Assembly: GCF_001457415.1 (NCBI RefSeq)
Contig: NZ_LN881724.1
Span: 496,001 to 560,000, forward strand
Length of the DNA stretch: 64,000 nt
Direction: 5' to 3'
Origin: Gorillibacterium timonense
GTDB lineage: Bacteria > Bacillota > Bacilli > Paenibacillales > NBRC-103111
Position 1 is the first letter of the stretch, and the number at the start of each line of letters is the position of its first letter. Positions 43,818-53,225 of the stretch are shown piece by piece. The translations under genes were made by a program, and so were the position numbers. The notes beneath the pieces were generated by a model. That model made no database searches and was not told the origin of the DNA. It was given only the letters and a program-made list of their open reading frames with translations.

Positions 43818-45599
43818 ATGAAGAGAAAAATGGAATCGAAGCTCCTGAAGCGAATATGGCCGAACAAGTTGAAGGGCAGGCTGACTACGCTGCTGGTGTT
43901 TGTCACCCTCACGCCGATCATCTTGATCGGCTTCACTTCCTATTATTGGTTCTTCAAAGTGCAGATGGAGAAGGTCAACGTCAACTACCAAATGCTGCTA
44001 GAGAGCGAGCGAGACGCGCTGGAGAAGGCTTTTTCCAACCTGATGAGCGTCTCTCAATTGCTGGCGGTCGGCGGCGGACTTGGCGATAACCTTACCGCCT
44101 ATTTGGACAGCAATGATCCCGCGGTGAAAACCGACGCCTTTCTGACAATTGACAAGTCGCTCACCAACATCATTTATTCCAATCCCGGGGTTCAGGGAGT
44201 GTTCCTCTATTTCGCGGGACAACCCAATCCCATTCAGTTCGAATCGGCGCCGCTTAAGCCCCAGCTCTTCGGAATGTCCCTGGAGCCTATCCCGTTCGAA
44301 CCGCTTTTTGTCGCCGGTCAACTCTATTACAGCAGCCCGCACCCGTCGGTGTTCAACTCCAGCGAGGCGACCGCGATTTCACTGATTCGCAGCATTCCCT
44401 ACGGGAACAGCGGAACCTATTACGTTTATCTGGAGACCAACCTTAACCAATACGTCTCCCGTGCCTCCACCGATAAAGGAGACAGGGCGATCTATCATCT
44501 GTTGATCGGCAGCGACCAAGCGGTGCATTACAGCGATTTGCCGTTTTCCGTCAAAGAAGGAACGATGTTGTCTGATGTGCAGCTAAGCGAGCTTCAGCAC
44601 TACCGGCAGTTCGTCACCACCGGCAAGAACGGCTGGCAGCTGATCTCGCTTGTTCCGAAGAGCGTCTACGGGAAGGAAATCAATCAGTGGCGCATTCAGT
44701 TCGCCCTCGTGCTCTTTCTCTCGCTTGCGCTCACGGTGAGCGCTTCCTCTTATGTATGGCGGATGGTCTACCGTCCGCTTCAGGGGATGAACAAGGCGAT
44801 GAACCGGTTCAGCCAGGAAGGCGATCATCTCGACCGGCTTCAGCCTGGCCTGGAGGAGTTCGAGATGCTTCATGGAAGCTTCCGGGAGATGAGCTACCGG
44901 ATCAGCGAGCTGATCAAAGAGGTGGAGCAAAAAGAGAAGCGGCGCGGGGAGCTGGAGGTCGAGAAGCTGATCTCCCAGATGAACCCCCATTTTCTCCACA
45001 ATACGCTGAATACGATTCAGTGGCTGGCTCTTGAGCAAGGACAAAAAGAAATCTACAACCTCATCAAGGTGTTTACCCGGGTGCTGCAATACAACATGGG
45101 CAAGACCAGCATGATCGTGAAGATGCGGGAAGAGATCGCTGCGCTGCAAGATTACATCGAGCTGCAAAATATCCGCTACGACCATCGCTTCAACGTCCAG
45201 GTAGCAGGAGAGGCCGATATTCTGGATGTTCCCATTCCGCGTTTTGTCCTTCAACCGATCGTGGAAAATGCATTGTATCACGGACTCGTCAGTGAGGAAG
45301 GCACCATCATCGTCAAGATCTTCCGCTACAGCGCCGGACAGATCTGCATCCGTGTGGAGGACAACGGGGCGGGCATGGAGCCGGAGAAGATCGAGGAGCT
45401 CTTGAGCGGCAAGAGAGAGCGAAGCACGGGGATCGGAATCGGGCTGAACTATGTCAAAAAAATGCTCGACGTCTATTACGGTGAGCTCGCCTCCATGCGA
45501 ATCGAAAGCCGAATGGGGCTTGGAACGACCGTGATCCTGATCGTTCCCAATAAAGTGAAGGGAGAGGAGACTCATGTTCAAGGTCTTATTGGTGGATGA
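43818..45599 (+). CDS. YesM-type sensor histidine kinase
   Basis: The 593-residue protein has a membrane segment at about 22-46, an extracytoplasmic sensor region, a second membrane segment at about 290-312 and a HAMP-like helix. The His_kinase motif ISQMNPHFLHNTLN follows (phospho-acceptor His391), then an HATPase with VEDNGAGM and GIGIGLNYV. YesM kinases respond to extracellular glycans and pair with YesN-type AraC regulators. AAGGAGG sets the ATG at 43818. The next gene overlaps by 26 nt. Confidence 0.9.
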   Translation: MKRKMESKLLKRIWPNKLKGRLTTLLVFVTLTPIILIGFTSYYWFFKVQMEKVNVNYQMLLESERDALEKAFSNLMSVSQLLAVGGGLGDNLTAYLDSNDPAVKTDAFLTIDKSLTNIIYSNPGVQGVFLYFAGQPNPIQFESAPLKPQLFGMSLEPIPFEPLFVAGQLYYSSPHPSVFNSSEATAISLIRSIPYGNSGTYYVYLETNLNQYVSRASTDKGDRAIYHLLIGSDQAVHYSDLPFSVKEGTMLSDVQLSELQHYRQFVTTGKNGWQLISLVPKSVYGKEINQWRIQFALVLFLSLALTVSASSYVWRMVYRPLQGMNKAMNRFSQEGDHLDRLQPGLEEFEMLHGSFREMSYRISELIKEVEQKEKRRGELEVEKLISQMNPHFLHNTLNTIQWLALEQGQKEIYNLIKVFTRVLQYNMGKTSMIVKMREEIAALQDYIELQNIRYDHRFNVQVAGEADILDVPIPRFVLQPIVENALYHGLVSEEGTIIVKIFRYSAGQICIRVEDNGAGMEPEKIEELLSGKRERSTGIGIGLNYVKKMLDVYYGELASMRIESRMGLGTTVILIVPNKVKGEETHVQGLIGG

Positions 45600-46623
45600 C
45601 GAACCGCTTGTGCGCCGGGGCATTCGCAGCATGCTTCCTCTTGTGGATTATGACATGGAATGGGCGGGAGATGCGTCCACGGCAGAAGAGGCGAAGGCTA
45701 TTCTGAATGAGAGACCGGTCGATCTGGTGATGACCGACATCTCCATGCCTGGTCAAGACGGATTGACCTTCATCCGCTCGTTGACGGAAACCTATCCGTC
45801 CATCTTGTCCGTCGTCATTACTTGTCACCAGGATTTCTCCTATGTGCAGCAAGCTCTCCGCTTGGGAGCGGTGGATTATATGGTGAAGACCCAGCTCGAC
45901 GATCAATCGGTGCGCGATCTGCTGGAACGGGTTTCGCGGCAGCTCTCCTTGCGCGCGGAGCGCGAGCGGACGCGGGAGGCCGAGCTCAGCTACGATCCGC
46001 TTCATTCCAAGCGGCTGTTGACCCAATGGAGTTCGCTCGCGTGGATTGCCGAGACGCCCGTCTGGCAGGAGATGCTGGAAGAAACGATGCGGGAGCTGTC
46101 GACCCCCGCGTTCAAAGAGATGCTTGCGGAAGCGGCCAAGCATTGGCCGGTCCGCTGCCCGTCGCTGCAGCAGGTGACGGATGCGCTGCTGCCCAGGCTG
46201 GACTTGCTGCATACGATAGGCGAATTGAACGGATGGACCGATGCTTATCGGAAGGAAGCGATGCAGCTGCTATGCGGCACGATGTATTCGGAGCAGGTCA
46301 TCAGCTCCATTCTCCGCGCGCTCGATCTGATGCACGGAGATTCCGAGGAGAAGCAGAGTCAGGCGGAGCTTTGCCGAGCGGTGAACTTGAGCGTGAGCTA
46401 TTTCAGCAAATGCTTCAAGGAGATCGTGGGCGTCTCCTTCGTCTATTACGTCCAAGAGGCCAATCTGCGGGAGGCTCAGCGGCTGCTCCAGACGACCAAC
46501 CTGCCCGTCTATGAGGTGGCGGAGAAATCCGGCTTCACCGATGAGAAATACTTCGGCAAAATCTTTCGTATCAAGACGGGGCATTCCCCGAGCGAGTATC
46601 GGCTCGCTTGCCGCAGCAAATAA
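45574..46623 (+). CDS. YesN-type response regulator (receiver plus AraC domain)
   Basis: The 349-residue protein has a receiver domain with Asp55 in MTDISMPG and Lys105 in YMVKT. A helical middle follows, and then an AraC DNA-binding domain (about 250-349, with VNLSVSYFSKCFKEIVG and VAEKSGFTDEKYFGKIF). It should activate the transport and enzyme genes that follow when the kinase senses the glycan. It is translationally coupled to the kinase gene. Confidence 0.92.
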   Translation: MFKVLLVDDEPLVRRGIRSMLPLVDYDMEWAGDASTAEEAKAILNERPVDLVMTDISMPGQDGLTFIRSLTETYPSILSVVITCHQDFSYVQQALRLGAVDYMVKTQLDDQSVRDLLERVSRQLSLRAERERTREAELSYDPLHSKRLLTQWSSLAWIAETPVWQEMLEETMRELSTPAFKEMLAEAAKHWPVRCPSLQQVTDALLPRLDLLHTIGELNGWTDAYRKEAMQLLCGTMYSEQVISSILRALDLMHGDSEEKQSQAELCRAVNLSVSYFSKCFKEIVGVSFVYYVQEANLREAQRLLQTTNLPVYEVAEKSGFTDEKYFGKIFRIKTGHSPSEYRLACRSK

Positions 46624-46830
46624 AACGGGTTTTCCCAGGAAAAGAAAAGGAACCGGTCCAAACAGCGGAGGAATCATTTGCGCTGAAGGGCTGGTTTTTT
46701 TGCATGTTCAGGCGAAGGAAGAAGAATTCATTCCACCCAACCGCGTAAACGGGAAGGTAACGGGCTGCGGGCAAGGGGAGCTACAATAAAGATGCGAAAT
46801 AACAGAAGTGTGTTAGGGAAGGAGTTTCAC

Positions 46831-47922
46831 ATGGCGCTTATACGATCCGAGTCAAATCCAATTCTCACCTGCCAGGATGTTCCGCCTTCGCGGGAAGGCT
46901 GGGAGGTCATCGGCGTCTTCAACGCCGGCGTTGCCCGGTTGAAGGATGAGGTGATTCTGCTGCTTCGAGTGGCCGAACGCCCGGTGCCAGGAGATGCGGA
47001 TTTCTATCTCACCCCTCTATACAATCCGGACACAAAGGAGCTGGAAGTGTGCCGCATTCCCCGTGAAGGCGCCGATTTCAGCGATCCGCGGGTGGTCCGG
47101 ACACCTGACCAAAATTACTTGACGTCGATCTCCCATATCCGCCTCGCACGGAGCCGCGACGGAATCCGCTTTGAGGTGGAAGCGATCCCTGCCCTTGAAC
47201 CCGCTTCGGAATACGAAGCCTACGGCATTGAGGACCCGCGGATCACGCCGCTTGAGGGCGGATTCATCATCACATACAGCGCAGTATCGCAGCTTGGGAT
47301 CGTTGTTCCGCTCGTCTATACGGAGGACTTCCGTTCCTTCGAACGCCGCGGGCTGATCTTCCATCCCGACAACAAGGATGTCGTGCTGTTTCCCGAGAAG
47401 ATTGGCGGCAAATACTACGCGCTGCACCGTCCGTCCATCTCGCATTACGCCAAGCCGGATATGTGGATCGCGGAATCGCCGGATCTGGAGCATTGGGGTC
47501 ATCACCGCCACGTCGCCGGCATTCGCCCCGGCAAGTGGGACGATACCCGCATCGGTGCAAGCGCCGTACCGATCCGCACCGAGCAGGGCTGGCTGGAGCT
47601 CTATCACGGAGCAGATAGCCACAACCGCTATTGTATGGGCGCGATGCTCTTCGACCTCGAGGAGCCTTGGAAGCTGATCGCCCGCTGCGAGCTTCCCTTC
47701 ATGGAGCCGGAGGAGCCATATGAAACCGATGGATTCTTCGGCAACGTCATCTTCGCTTGCGGAGCTCTTCTCGACGGGGAGACGATTCGGCTGTACTACG
47801 GCGCAGCGGATTCCTGCATGGCCTATGCCGAGGTGCCGCTTGCGGATGTGCTTGGGACACTGTCCCCTTCCAGCAAAACCGGGAAGACGGAGAACTCGTC
47901 GGACGGAGGGGCTGAGGAATGA
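46831..47922 (+). CDS. GH130 beta-mannoside phosphorylase
   Basis: The 363-residue protein carries clear GH130 features: GVFNAGVARLKDEVILLLRV near the start, YGIEDPRITP with probable catalytic Asp135, and KWDDTRIGASAVPI. Members cleave beta-1,4- or beta-1,2-mannosyl linkages with phosphate. The ISHIRLARSRDGIRF segment reminds me of the beta-1,2-mannoside group, but linkage cannot be settled by eye. The ATG at 46831 has AAGGAG upstream. It overlaps the permease gene by 4 nt (ATGA), so enzyme and importer are co-translated. Confidence 0.88.
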   Translation: MALIRSESNPILTCQDVPPSREGWEVIGVFNAGVARLKDEVILLLRVAERPVPGDADFYLTPLYNPDTKELEVCRIPREGADFSDPRVVRTPDQNYLTSISHIRLARSRDGIRFEVEAIPALEPASEYEAYGIEDPRITPLEGGFIITYSAVSQLGIVVPLVYTEDFRSFERRGLIFHPDNKDVVLFPEKIGGKYYALHRPSISHYAKPDMWIAESPDLEHWGHHRHVAGIRPGKWDDTRIGASAVPIRTEQGWLELYHGADSHNRYCMGAMLFDLEEPWKLIARCELPFMEPEEPYETDGFFGNVIFACGALLDGETIRLYYGAADSCMAYAEVPLADVLGTLSPSSKTGKTENSSDGGAEE

Positions 47923-48857
47923 AAACGCAAGCGAAGCGCATCAAGCACAAAGGCCTGCACGATCTCGTCTACAATCGGTACCTGTACGCGCTCGCGATAC
48001 CGGCCGTCATCTTCAGCATCATCTTCGCTTATTTGCCCATGATCGGCATCTCCATCGCGTTCATGAACTTTAATCCGCTGAAGGGGATTTTCCACAGTCC
48101 CTGGGTCGGACTCGAGAACTTCCGCTTCTTCTTCCGCGGAAGCGACTGGTTAGTCATCACCCGCAACACCGTTCTCTACAATGTGGCGTTCATCGCCACT
48201 GGCACGATCCTGTCGCTCACTCTCGCCATCATGCTGACCGAGCTCGGGCGCAACCTGTTCGTGCGCGTCATGCAGTCGGTGATGATTCTGCCGAACTTCA
48301 TTTCCTGGCCGATCATCGGGCTGTTCACGGTCGCCTTCTTCACCGCCGACACCGGGGTATTGGCCCACTTCTTCACTTCGCTCGGTCTGCCGCAGGTTTC
48401 CTTCTACACGAATTCGCATGTGTGGCCTTGGATTCTGGTGATCATGAATTTGTGGAAGACGGCCGGTTTCGGCGCCATCGTCTACATGGCCGCCATCGTT
48501 GGCATCGACAAGGAGCTGTACGAGGCGGCGCGAATTGACGGAGCCTCTCGCTTCTCCTGCATTTTCCGGATCACCCTGCCGCTTCTGAAGAGCACGATCG
48601 TCGTGCTGTTCCTGCTCAGCCTCGGCAATATTTTTGGCGGCAACCTGGACATGATCTACTCGCTCGTCGGGGACAACTCGTTCCTCTTCCCGACCACCGA
48701 CACCATCGACACCTATGTATTCCGCGCTCTGCGTACTACCGGCTCGATGGGCATGACCCAGGCGATCGCGCTCTATCAATCCTTGGTTGGATTCGTACTG
48801 GTTGTGGCCGCCAACAAGCTGGCCAGCAAGCTGGACAAAGACTCTGCGTTATTCTAA
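47919..48857 (+). CDS. Carbohydrate ABC transporter permease (LplB type)
   Basis: The 312-residue protein has six membrane segments and the EAA loop EAARIDGASRFSCIFRITLP that contacts the ATPase. It is the first of two permeases. As usual for this family in Bacillota, no ATPase gene is present in the locus, so a shared MsmX-type ATPase is expected. The ATG overlaps the GH130 stop. Confidence 0.93.
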   Translation: MKTQAKRIKHKGLHDLVYNRYLYALAIPAVIFSIIFAYLPMIGISIAFMNFNPLKGIFHSPWVGLENFRFFFRGSDWLVITRNTVLYNVAFIATGTILSLTLAIMLTELGRNLFVRVMQSVMILPNFISWPIIGLFTVAFFTADTGVLAHFFTSLGLPQVSFYTNSHVWPWILVIMNLWKTAGFGAIVYMAAIVGIDKELYEAARIDGASRFSCIFRITLPLLKSTIVVLFLLSLGNIFGGNLDMIYSLVGDNSFLFPTTDTIDTYVFRALRTTGSMGMTQAIALYQSLVGFVLVVAANKLASKLDKDSALF

Positions 48858-48875
48858 CGGGAAGGAGACACACCT

Positions 48876-49757
48876 ATGAAAAACACGGGCACTGACAAAT
48901 TTCTGTCCGTTCTGTTCTATATTCTCTGCGCCTGCTTTGCGATTGCCTGCTTGTATCCCTTCCTGCTGGTGGTAGCCAGCTCGCTGACCGACGAAGTGGC
49001 GCTCATGAAAGACGGGTACCGACTCTTCCCGCAGCACGTTTCCTTCGCCGCTTACAAGGCTATTTTTAGCAGCAGCACCATTCCGGACGCCTATTTGGTC
49101 ACAATCTTCGTCACCGTTGTGGGAACGGCGCTCAGTCTGCTGGTAACGAGCATGGCCGCCTATGCACTGTCGGGTAGAAGGCTCTATTATGCGGGAGGCA
49201 TCGCGATGTTCTTCTACTTCACGATGCTGTTTAGCGGCGGGATGGTCTCCAACTACATCCTGGTCACCCGCTACCTGCACCTGTCGAATACGATTTGGGT
49301 GTACATCCTGCCGGCGCTACTGTCCCCCTGGAACATGTTCCTGATGCGCAATTTCTTCAACGACATTCCGAAGGAGCTGTTCGAATCGGTGAAGATCGAG
49401 GGGGCCGGGGAATTCCGCATCCTGCGCTCCATCGTGCTGCCGCTGTCTCTGCCGGCACTTGCCACAATCGGGCTGTTCTACGCCCTCGGCTACTGGTCCT
49501 CCTGGATGCCGGCCATGCTGTATATCGACGATACGAAGCTGTTCTCCCTGCAGTACATCATCATGCAGATCATTCGCAACGTCGATATGGCTCAAAGCAT
49601 TGCCGTACAAGGAGCGCAATCCACGGCTACGCTGGCACCGGCCTACACGGTGCGGCTTGCTACCGCGGTTGTGACGGTAGGACCGATCATCTTCCTCTAT
49701 CCATTCCTCCAGCGCTATTTTGTCGGAGGCTTGAAGGTAGGGGCCATCAAAGGCTAA
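48876..49757 (+). CDS. Carbohydrate ABC transporter permease (LplC/YtcP type)
   Basis: The 293-residue second permease has six membrane segments and an EAA loop ESVKIEGAGEFRILRSIVLP, and ends with VGGLKVGAIKG, the family's typical C-terminus. It forms a heterodimer with the preceding permease. A ribosome binding site GGGAAGGAG lies before the ATG. Confidence 0.93.
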   Translation: MKNTGTDKFLSVLFYILCACFAIACLYPFLLVVASSLTDEVALMKDGYRLFPQHVSFAAYKAIFSSSTIPDAYLVTIFVTVVGTALSLLVTSMAAYALSGRRLYYAGGIAMFFYFTMLFSGGMVSNYILVTRYLHLSNTIWVYILPALLSPWNMFLMRNFFNDIPKELFESVKIEGAGEFRILRSIVLPLSLPALATIGLFYALGYWSSWMPAMLYIDDTKLFSLQYIIMQIIRNVDMAQSIAVQGAQSTATLAPAYTVRLATAVVTVGPIIFLYPFLQRYFVGGLKVGAIKG

Positions 49758-49826
49758 ACTCGGCCGCAAGGCTGGTTGGCATAATTGACTCATTCAGGTA
49801 AAGTACAGACTACGGGAGGGTTTATC

Positions 49827-51518
49827 ATGATCAACAAGAAAGTGCGCACGCTGTCGCTCTTGATCGCGTTGTGCATGCTGCTCACGCTGCTTGCTGCCTG
49901 CAGCAAAGATTCGAACAGTGCATCTCCATCGGCATCCACGGCTCCGGGTACATCCACGGAGCCCGGTGCAACGAAGCCGGACCCGGTCACCCTGAACATC
50001 ATGCTGTGGGGCGACAAGCCGAAGCAATTTGACGATGTGGTGAAGGAATTCGAGAACCGGACGAAGGACACGTTGAACATCAAGCTGAACGTGACGTTTA
50101 CGCCTCAGGCGGATTACGTCAACAAGCTGAAGCTGAAGCTGTCCGCAGGTGAACAGGTTGACGTCGCTTTCGACGCACCCTGGATGAACATGAACGCTTT
50201 TATCGCTCAAGACAACTACACCAACCTGGACAGCTACTTCAACAACGACCAATACCCGGGCTTGAAAAAAGCTTTCGGCGAAAGCTACCTGGGCAACAAC
50301 CGCTTTACCGGCGCAGACGGCAAGCTTCATGTCTACGGGGTTCCGCTCGGTCAGTACATGGGCGACCTGTCCACGGTCTACTACCGCAAGGATCTAGCCA
50401 AGAAATACGGCATGGACGACATCACGACCTATGATCAGCTGGTCTCCTTCTTCGACAAGGTGAAGGAAAACGATTCGACGTTGATTCCCTTCGTCATCAA
50501 AAACGATGGCAACTATGGAGCGCAAGCTCTGATCGACCTGAACAAGGCGCAGCAGGCTAAGTATGAGAAGGGGCTGTGGACCGTCGCTCTCGGACCGAAC
50601 GTAGAAGGCACGGTCTTGATTGAGGACAAAAAAGTAAGCGCTCTTTCGATCTCGGGAGATAAAGTGGCGAACAAATCCAGCTTCCCGGCTCCGTTCAACC
50701 AACCGGATTACAGCACCTTCAACACGATCCGCGAGTTCCACGACAAGGGGTATATCGAAAAAGAACCGATCGTCCGCAAGGATGCAGGCGGCACGTTCTA
50801 CGCTGGACGCGCAGCGGCAATGATGGAAGGCTTGTCCAACCTGGACAATGTCAAAACGCAGCTTACCGCCGGTGTACCGAATGCGGAACTGGGCTACTTC
50901 TTGACCTCGCAAACGGCGCGTGAACGCGTGCAGCCAGACCCGAACCAAGTTGTCGATTTCCGCGTCTGGAACTTCCTCGCCATTCCGAAGACTTCGGTCA
51001 ATGCCGACCGTGCGATGGCTTTCATCAATTGGATGTTTGAGAGCCAAGACAACCATGACCTGTTCGAGCTCGGGATCGAAGGCAAGAACTGGGAAAAAGT
51101 CGGTGACGACAAATACAAGGTTCCGGACGGCGTAGATGCCAGCCAGAACTATGTGTTCCCGGGCTACATGCTGACCTGGAACCCGACCTACATCCGTCTC
51201 TCCTCGAATGTGCCGGACAATCTGGTCGACGCCTTCCGCTATGAGGCAGACGAGAAAACGTATGTGAAATCGGCACTGGCCGGCTTCGCCTTCAACCAGG
51301 ATCCGGTGAAGAACGAGCTCGCCAACCCCGACTTTGCGAAGATTCCGTCGGAGGAGCTGCCCTATAAGCTCGGTATGGTGGCGAACCCGGTTGACGGACT
51401 GACGAAGCTGCAGCAAAGCCATGAAACCAATACGAAGCTGCAGAACGACATCGAGAAAATCAAGCAGGAAGCGATCAAGCAAATTCAAGCTTTCCTTGAC
51501 CAGCAGACAACGAACTAA
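49827..51518 (+). CDS. Extracellular solute-binding lipoprotein (LplA type)
   Basis: The 563-residue protein has a lipoprotein signal with lipobox LAAC (Cys25), a Ser/Thr/Pro-rich spacer and a large two-lobe binding domain. It includes VTLNIMLWGDKPKQFDDVVKEF and LNIKLNVTFTPQADYVNKLKLKLSAGEQVDV. The size and sequence match family-1 oligosaccharide binders of Paenibacillus that work with LplB/LplC permeases. GGGAGG precedes the ATG. It probably determines which oligosaccharide enters. Confidence 0.92.
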   Translation: MINKKVRTLSLLIALCMLLTLLAACSKDSNSASPSASTAPGTSTEPGATKPDPVTLNIMLWGDKPKQFDDVVKEFENRTKDTLNIKLNVTFTPQADYVNKLKLKLSAGEQVDVAFDAPWMNMNAFIAQDNYTNLDSYFNNDQYPGLKKAFGESYLGNNRFTGADGKLHVYGVPLGQYMGDLSTVYYRKDLAKKYGMDDITTYDQLVSFFDKVKENDSTLIPFVIKNDGNYGAQALIDLNKAQQAKYEKGLWTVALGPNVEGTVLIEDKKVSALSISGDKVANKSSFPAPFNQPDYSTFNTIREFHDKGYIEKEPIVRKDAGGTFYAGRAAAMMEGLSNLDNVKTQLTAGVPNAELGYFLTSQTARERVQPDPNQVVDFRVWNFLAIPKTSVNADRAMAFINWMFESQDNHDLFELGIEGKNWEKVGDDKYKVPDGVDASQNYVFPGYMLTWNPTYIRLSSNVPDNLVDAFRYEADEKTYVKSALAGFAFNQDPVKNELANPDFAKIPSEELPYKLGMVANPVDGLTKLQQSHETNTKLQNDIEKIKQEAIKQIQAFLDQQTTN

Positions 51519-51578
51519 CAAAAAATGCCTTCGGGACGGCGGTGAGACTGCCGTCCCTTTTTGAAGGAGGGAACGTGA

Positions 51579-53225
51579 ATGATCCGCAAGGTTAACCAAA
51601 TGCCGAATATGCCCGCTCCGTACAAGATGCGAGATTGGCGGGAGGTCAGCATCCAGTACGATCGTCTCGTCTTTGACTTTGAGGCACAAGGGAACTTCTT
51701 CCCGCTCATCTGGTGGGACCGCTCCCGTCGCAACGTGAATCGAGACACCTTCGGCCTGCCGTCGTATCTGGGGGCTTCCGGAGGGACGGAGAGCCATGAG
51801 GCCATCAATACGGTGGCGGCTGTTCTGGGAGCGACTCTCGCCGGTGTGGACAAGTTCAATCAGAACGGACACAACTGGGTGGAGATGCTGGAAGGCTATT
51901 TTACCGTGGAAAACGGCGAGCGCCTCTTTCTCAACCGAACCTTCCTCAAGGCGGGAAGCACCTTCTGGTACGAGCTCTATCCGCACATTCTGATATACGG
52001 ACTTGCCGCCTGCTATCCGGAAGCGACAGGGCTGCAAGCCATCATGCGGGAGACGTCGACCAAGTGGCGGATGGCCTGCGAGTCGCTCGCAGCGGGGAGC
52101 GGGGTGCCCGATTTCAATCATCTGGCTTATGATTTCACTCTCGGTCATGCCGTGGACAACGAGCGGTGGAAGGAGCCGGATGCCGCCGCAGGCATGGCCT
52201 GGATTCAGTACATGGCTTATACGCGGTGGGGAGATGATCGCAGCCTTGTGGCAGCTCGTTCCTGCCTCGAATTTCTCAAACGCTTCGAAGGTAATTCGTT
52301 CTATGAAGTGCTGCTCCCCTTCGGCGCTTACATCGCGGCGCGGATGAACGCCGAGCTGGGAGATATGCACGACGTGAGCAAGTTGGTGAACGATGTGTTC
52401 GAAGGAGACAGCGCTTGCCGTCCCGGCTGGGGCGTCATCGCCGAGAACTGGGGCGGCTATGATTGCCACGGTTTGTGCGGCAGCCTGACCGATTGGGGGC
52501 AGCGATGGGACGCGGGTCCGCCGGAGGAAGGCTGGGCGGCGAGCGATCCGATCCGCAGCGGCTACGCCTTCGCCGCCAACACGTTCGCCTTGGCGGCTCC
52601 GCTCGTGCCGCTCGTCCGCTACGACAGCCGCTTTGCCGCCGACATCGGCAAATGGATGCTGAACGCGGCCAATGCGGCGCGGCTGTTCTATCCGCGCGCG
52701 CTTCCTGCGGAGCAGCAGTCCTGTGCCTTTTACCGGCCCGACCCCGACGACGTGATCGCCTACGAGGGATTGCGCAAGTGGTGGGATGAGCAGAGCCCCT
52801 ACGCCACAGGAGACGCGATCCGCTACAGCTGGGGCTCTATCGATATCGGCCTCTACGGCTCGTCCCATGTCGGGATTTTCGGAGGAATCATTGAGCAGAC
52901 CGAGGTAGAAGGCATCCTGCGGCTGGATTGCCTGCGCACTGATTTCTTCCACCAGCCGGCGTATCCCACCTATCTTTACTTTAATCCTTACGGAGAAGAC
53001 CGTACGGTAGCCGCGAATTTGCCGCATCCCGGCATGCGCTGCTATGACGCGGTCACCCATCGGTTGCTGCCGATCCGGGAAGGTCAGCTGCTCATTCCGG
53101 CTCATGGGGCTGTGCTGACGGTCGTTTTGCCGGAAGACGGAGAAATAACGGACCGGGATGGCAAGCGGTATTGCAACGGTATCATCATCGATTATGCGAT
53201 AGACAATGGAGGAACCTCATGCTAA
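51579..53225 (+). CDS. Cytosolic member of an unrecognised enzyme-like family
   Basis: The 548-residue protein has no signal peptide or membrane segment. Helix pairs suggest an alpha/alpha-barrel followed by a beta-sandwich end. Patches shared with both exported paralogues downstream are FWYELYP (129-135), EPDAAAG (199-205), GYAFAANTF (328-336), IGKWMLNAAN (356-365), YEGLR (395-399), PYATGD (407-412), FGGII and YPTYLYFNPY (462-471). Asp201, Glu396 and Asp412 are present in all three and are candidate catalytic acids. Context among GH130 genes and a sugar importer suggests a glycoside hydrolase or related enzyme. I do not recognise the family. Confidence 0.65.
   Translation: MIRKVNQMPNMPAPYKMRDWREVSIQYDRLVFDFEAQGNFFPLIWWDRSRRNVNRDTFGLPSYLGASGGTESHEAINTVAAVLGATLAGVDKFNQNGHNWVEMLEGYFTVENGERLFLNRTFLKAGSTFWYELYPHILIYGLAACYPEATGLQAIMRETSTKWRMACESLAAGSGVPDFNHLAYDFTLGHAVDNERWKEPDAAAGMAWIQYMAYTRWGDDRSLVAARSCLEFLKRFEGNSFYEVLLPFGAYIAARMNAELGDMHDVSKLVNDVFEGDSACRPGWGVIAENWGGYDCHGLCGSLTDWGQRWDAGPPEEGWAASDPIRSGYAFAANTFALAAPLVPLVRYDSRFAADIGKWMLNAANAARLFYPRALPAEQQSCAFYRPDPDDVIAYEGLRKWWDEQSPYATGDAIRYSWGSIDIGLYGSSHVGIFGGIIEQTEVEGILRLDCLRTDFFHQPAYPTYLYFNPYGEDRTVAANLPHPGMRCYDAVTHRLLPIREGQLLIPAHGAVLTVVLPEDGEITDRDGKRYCNGIIIDYAIDNGGTSC

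Noticed and set aside
50394-53105. Very long minus-strand open frame (about 900 codons) opposite the binding-protein and enzyme genes
   Set aside because: It lies antisense to well-supported genes in G+C-rich DNA, where codon bias keeps the opposite frame open. It has no ribosome binding site and no domain sense.
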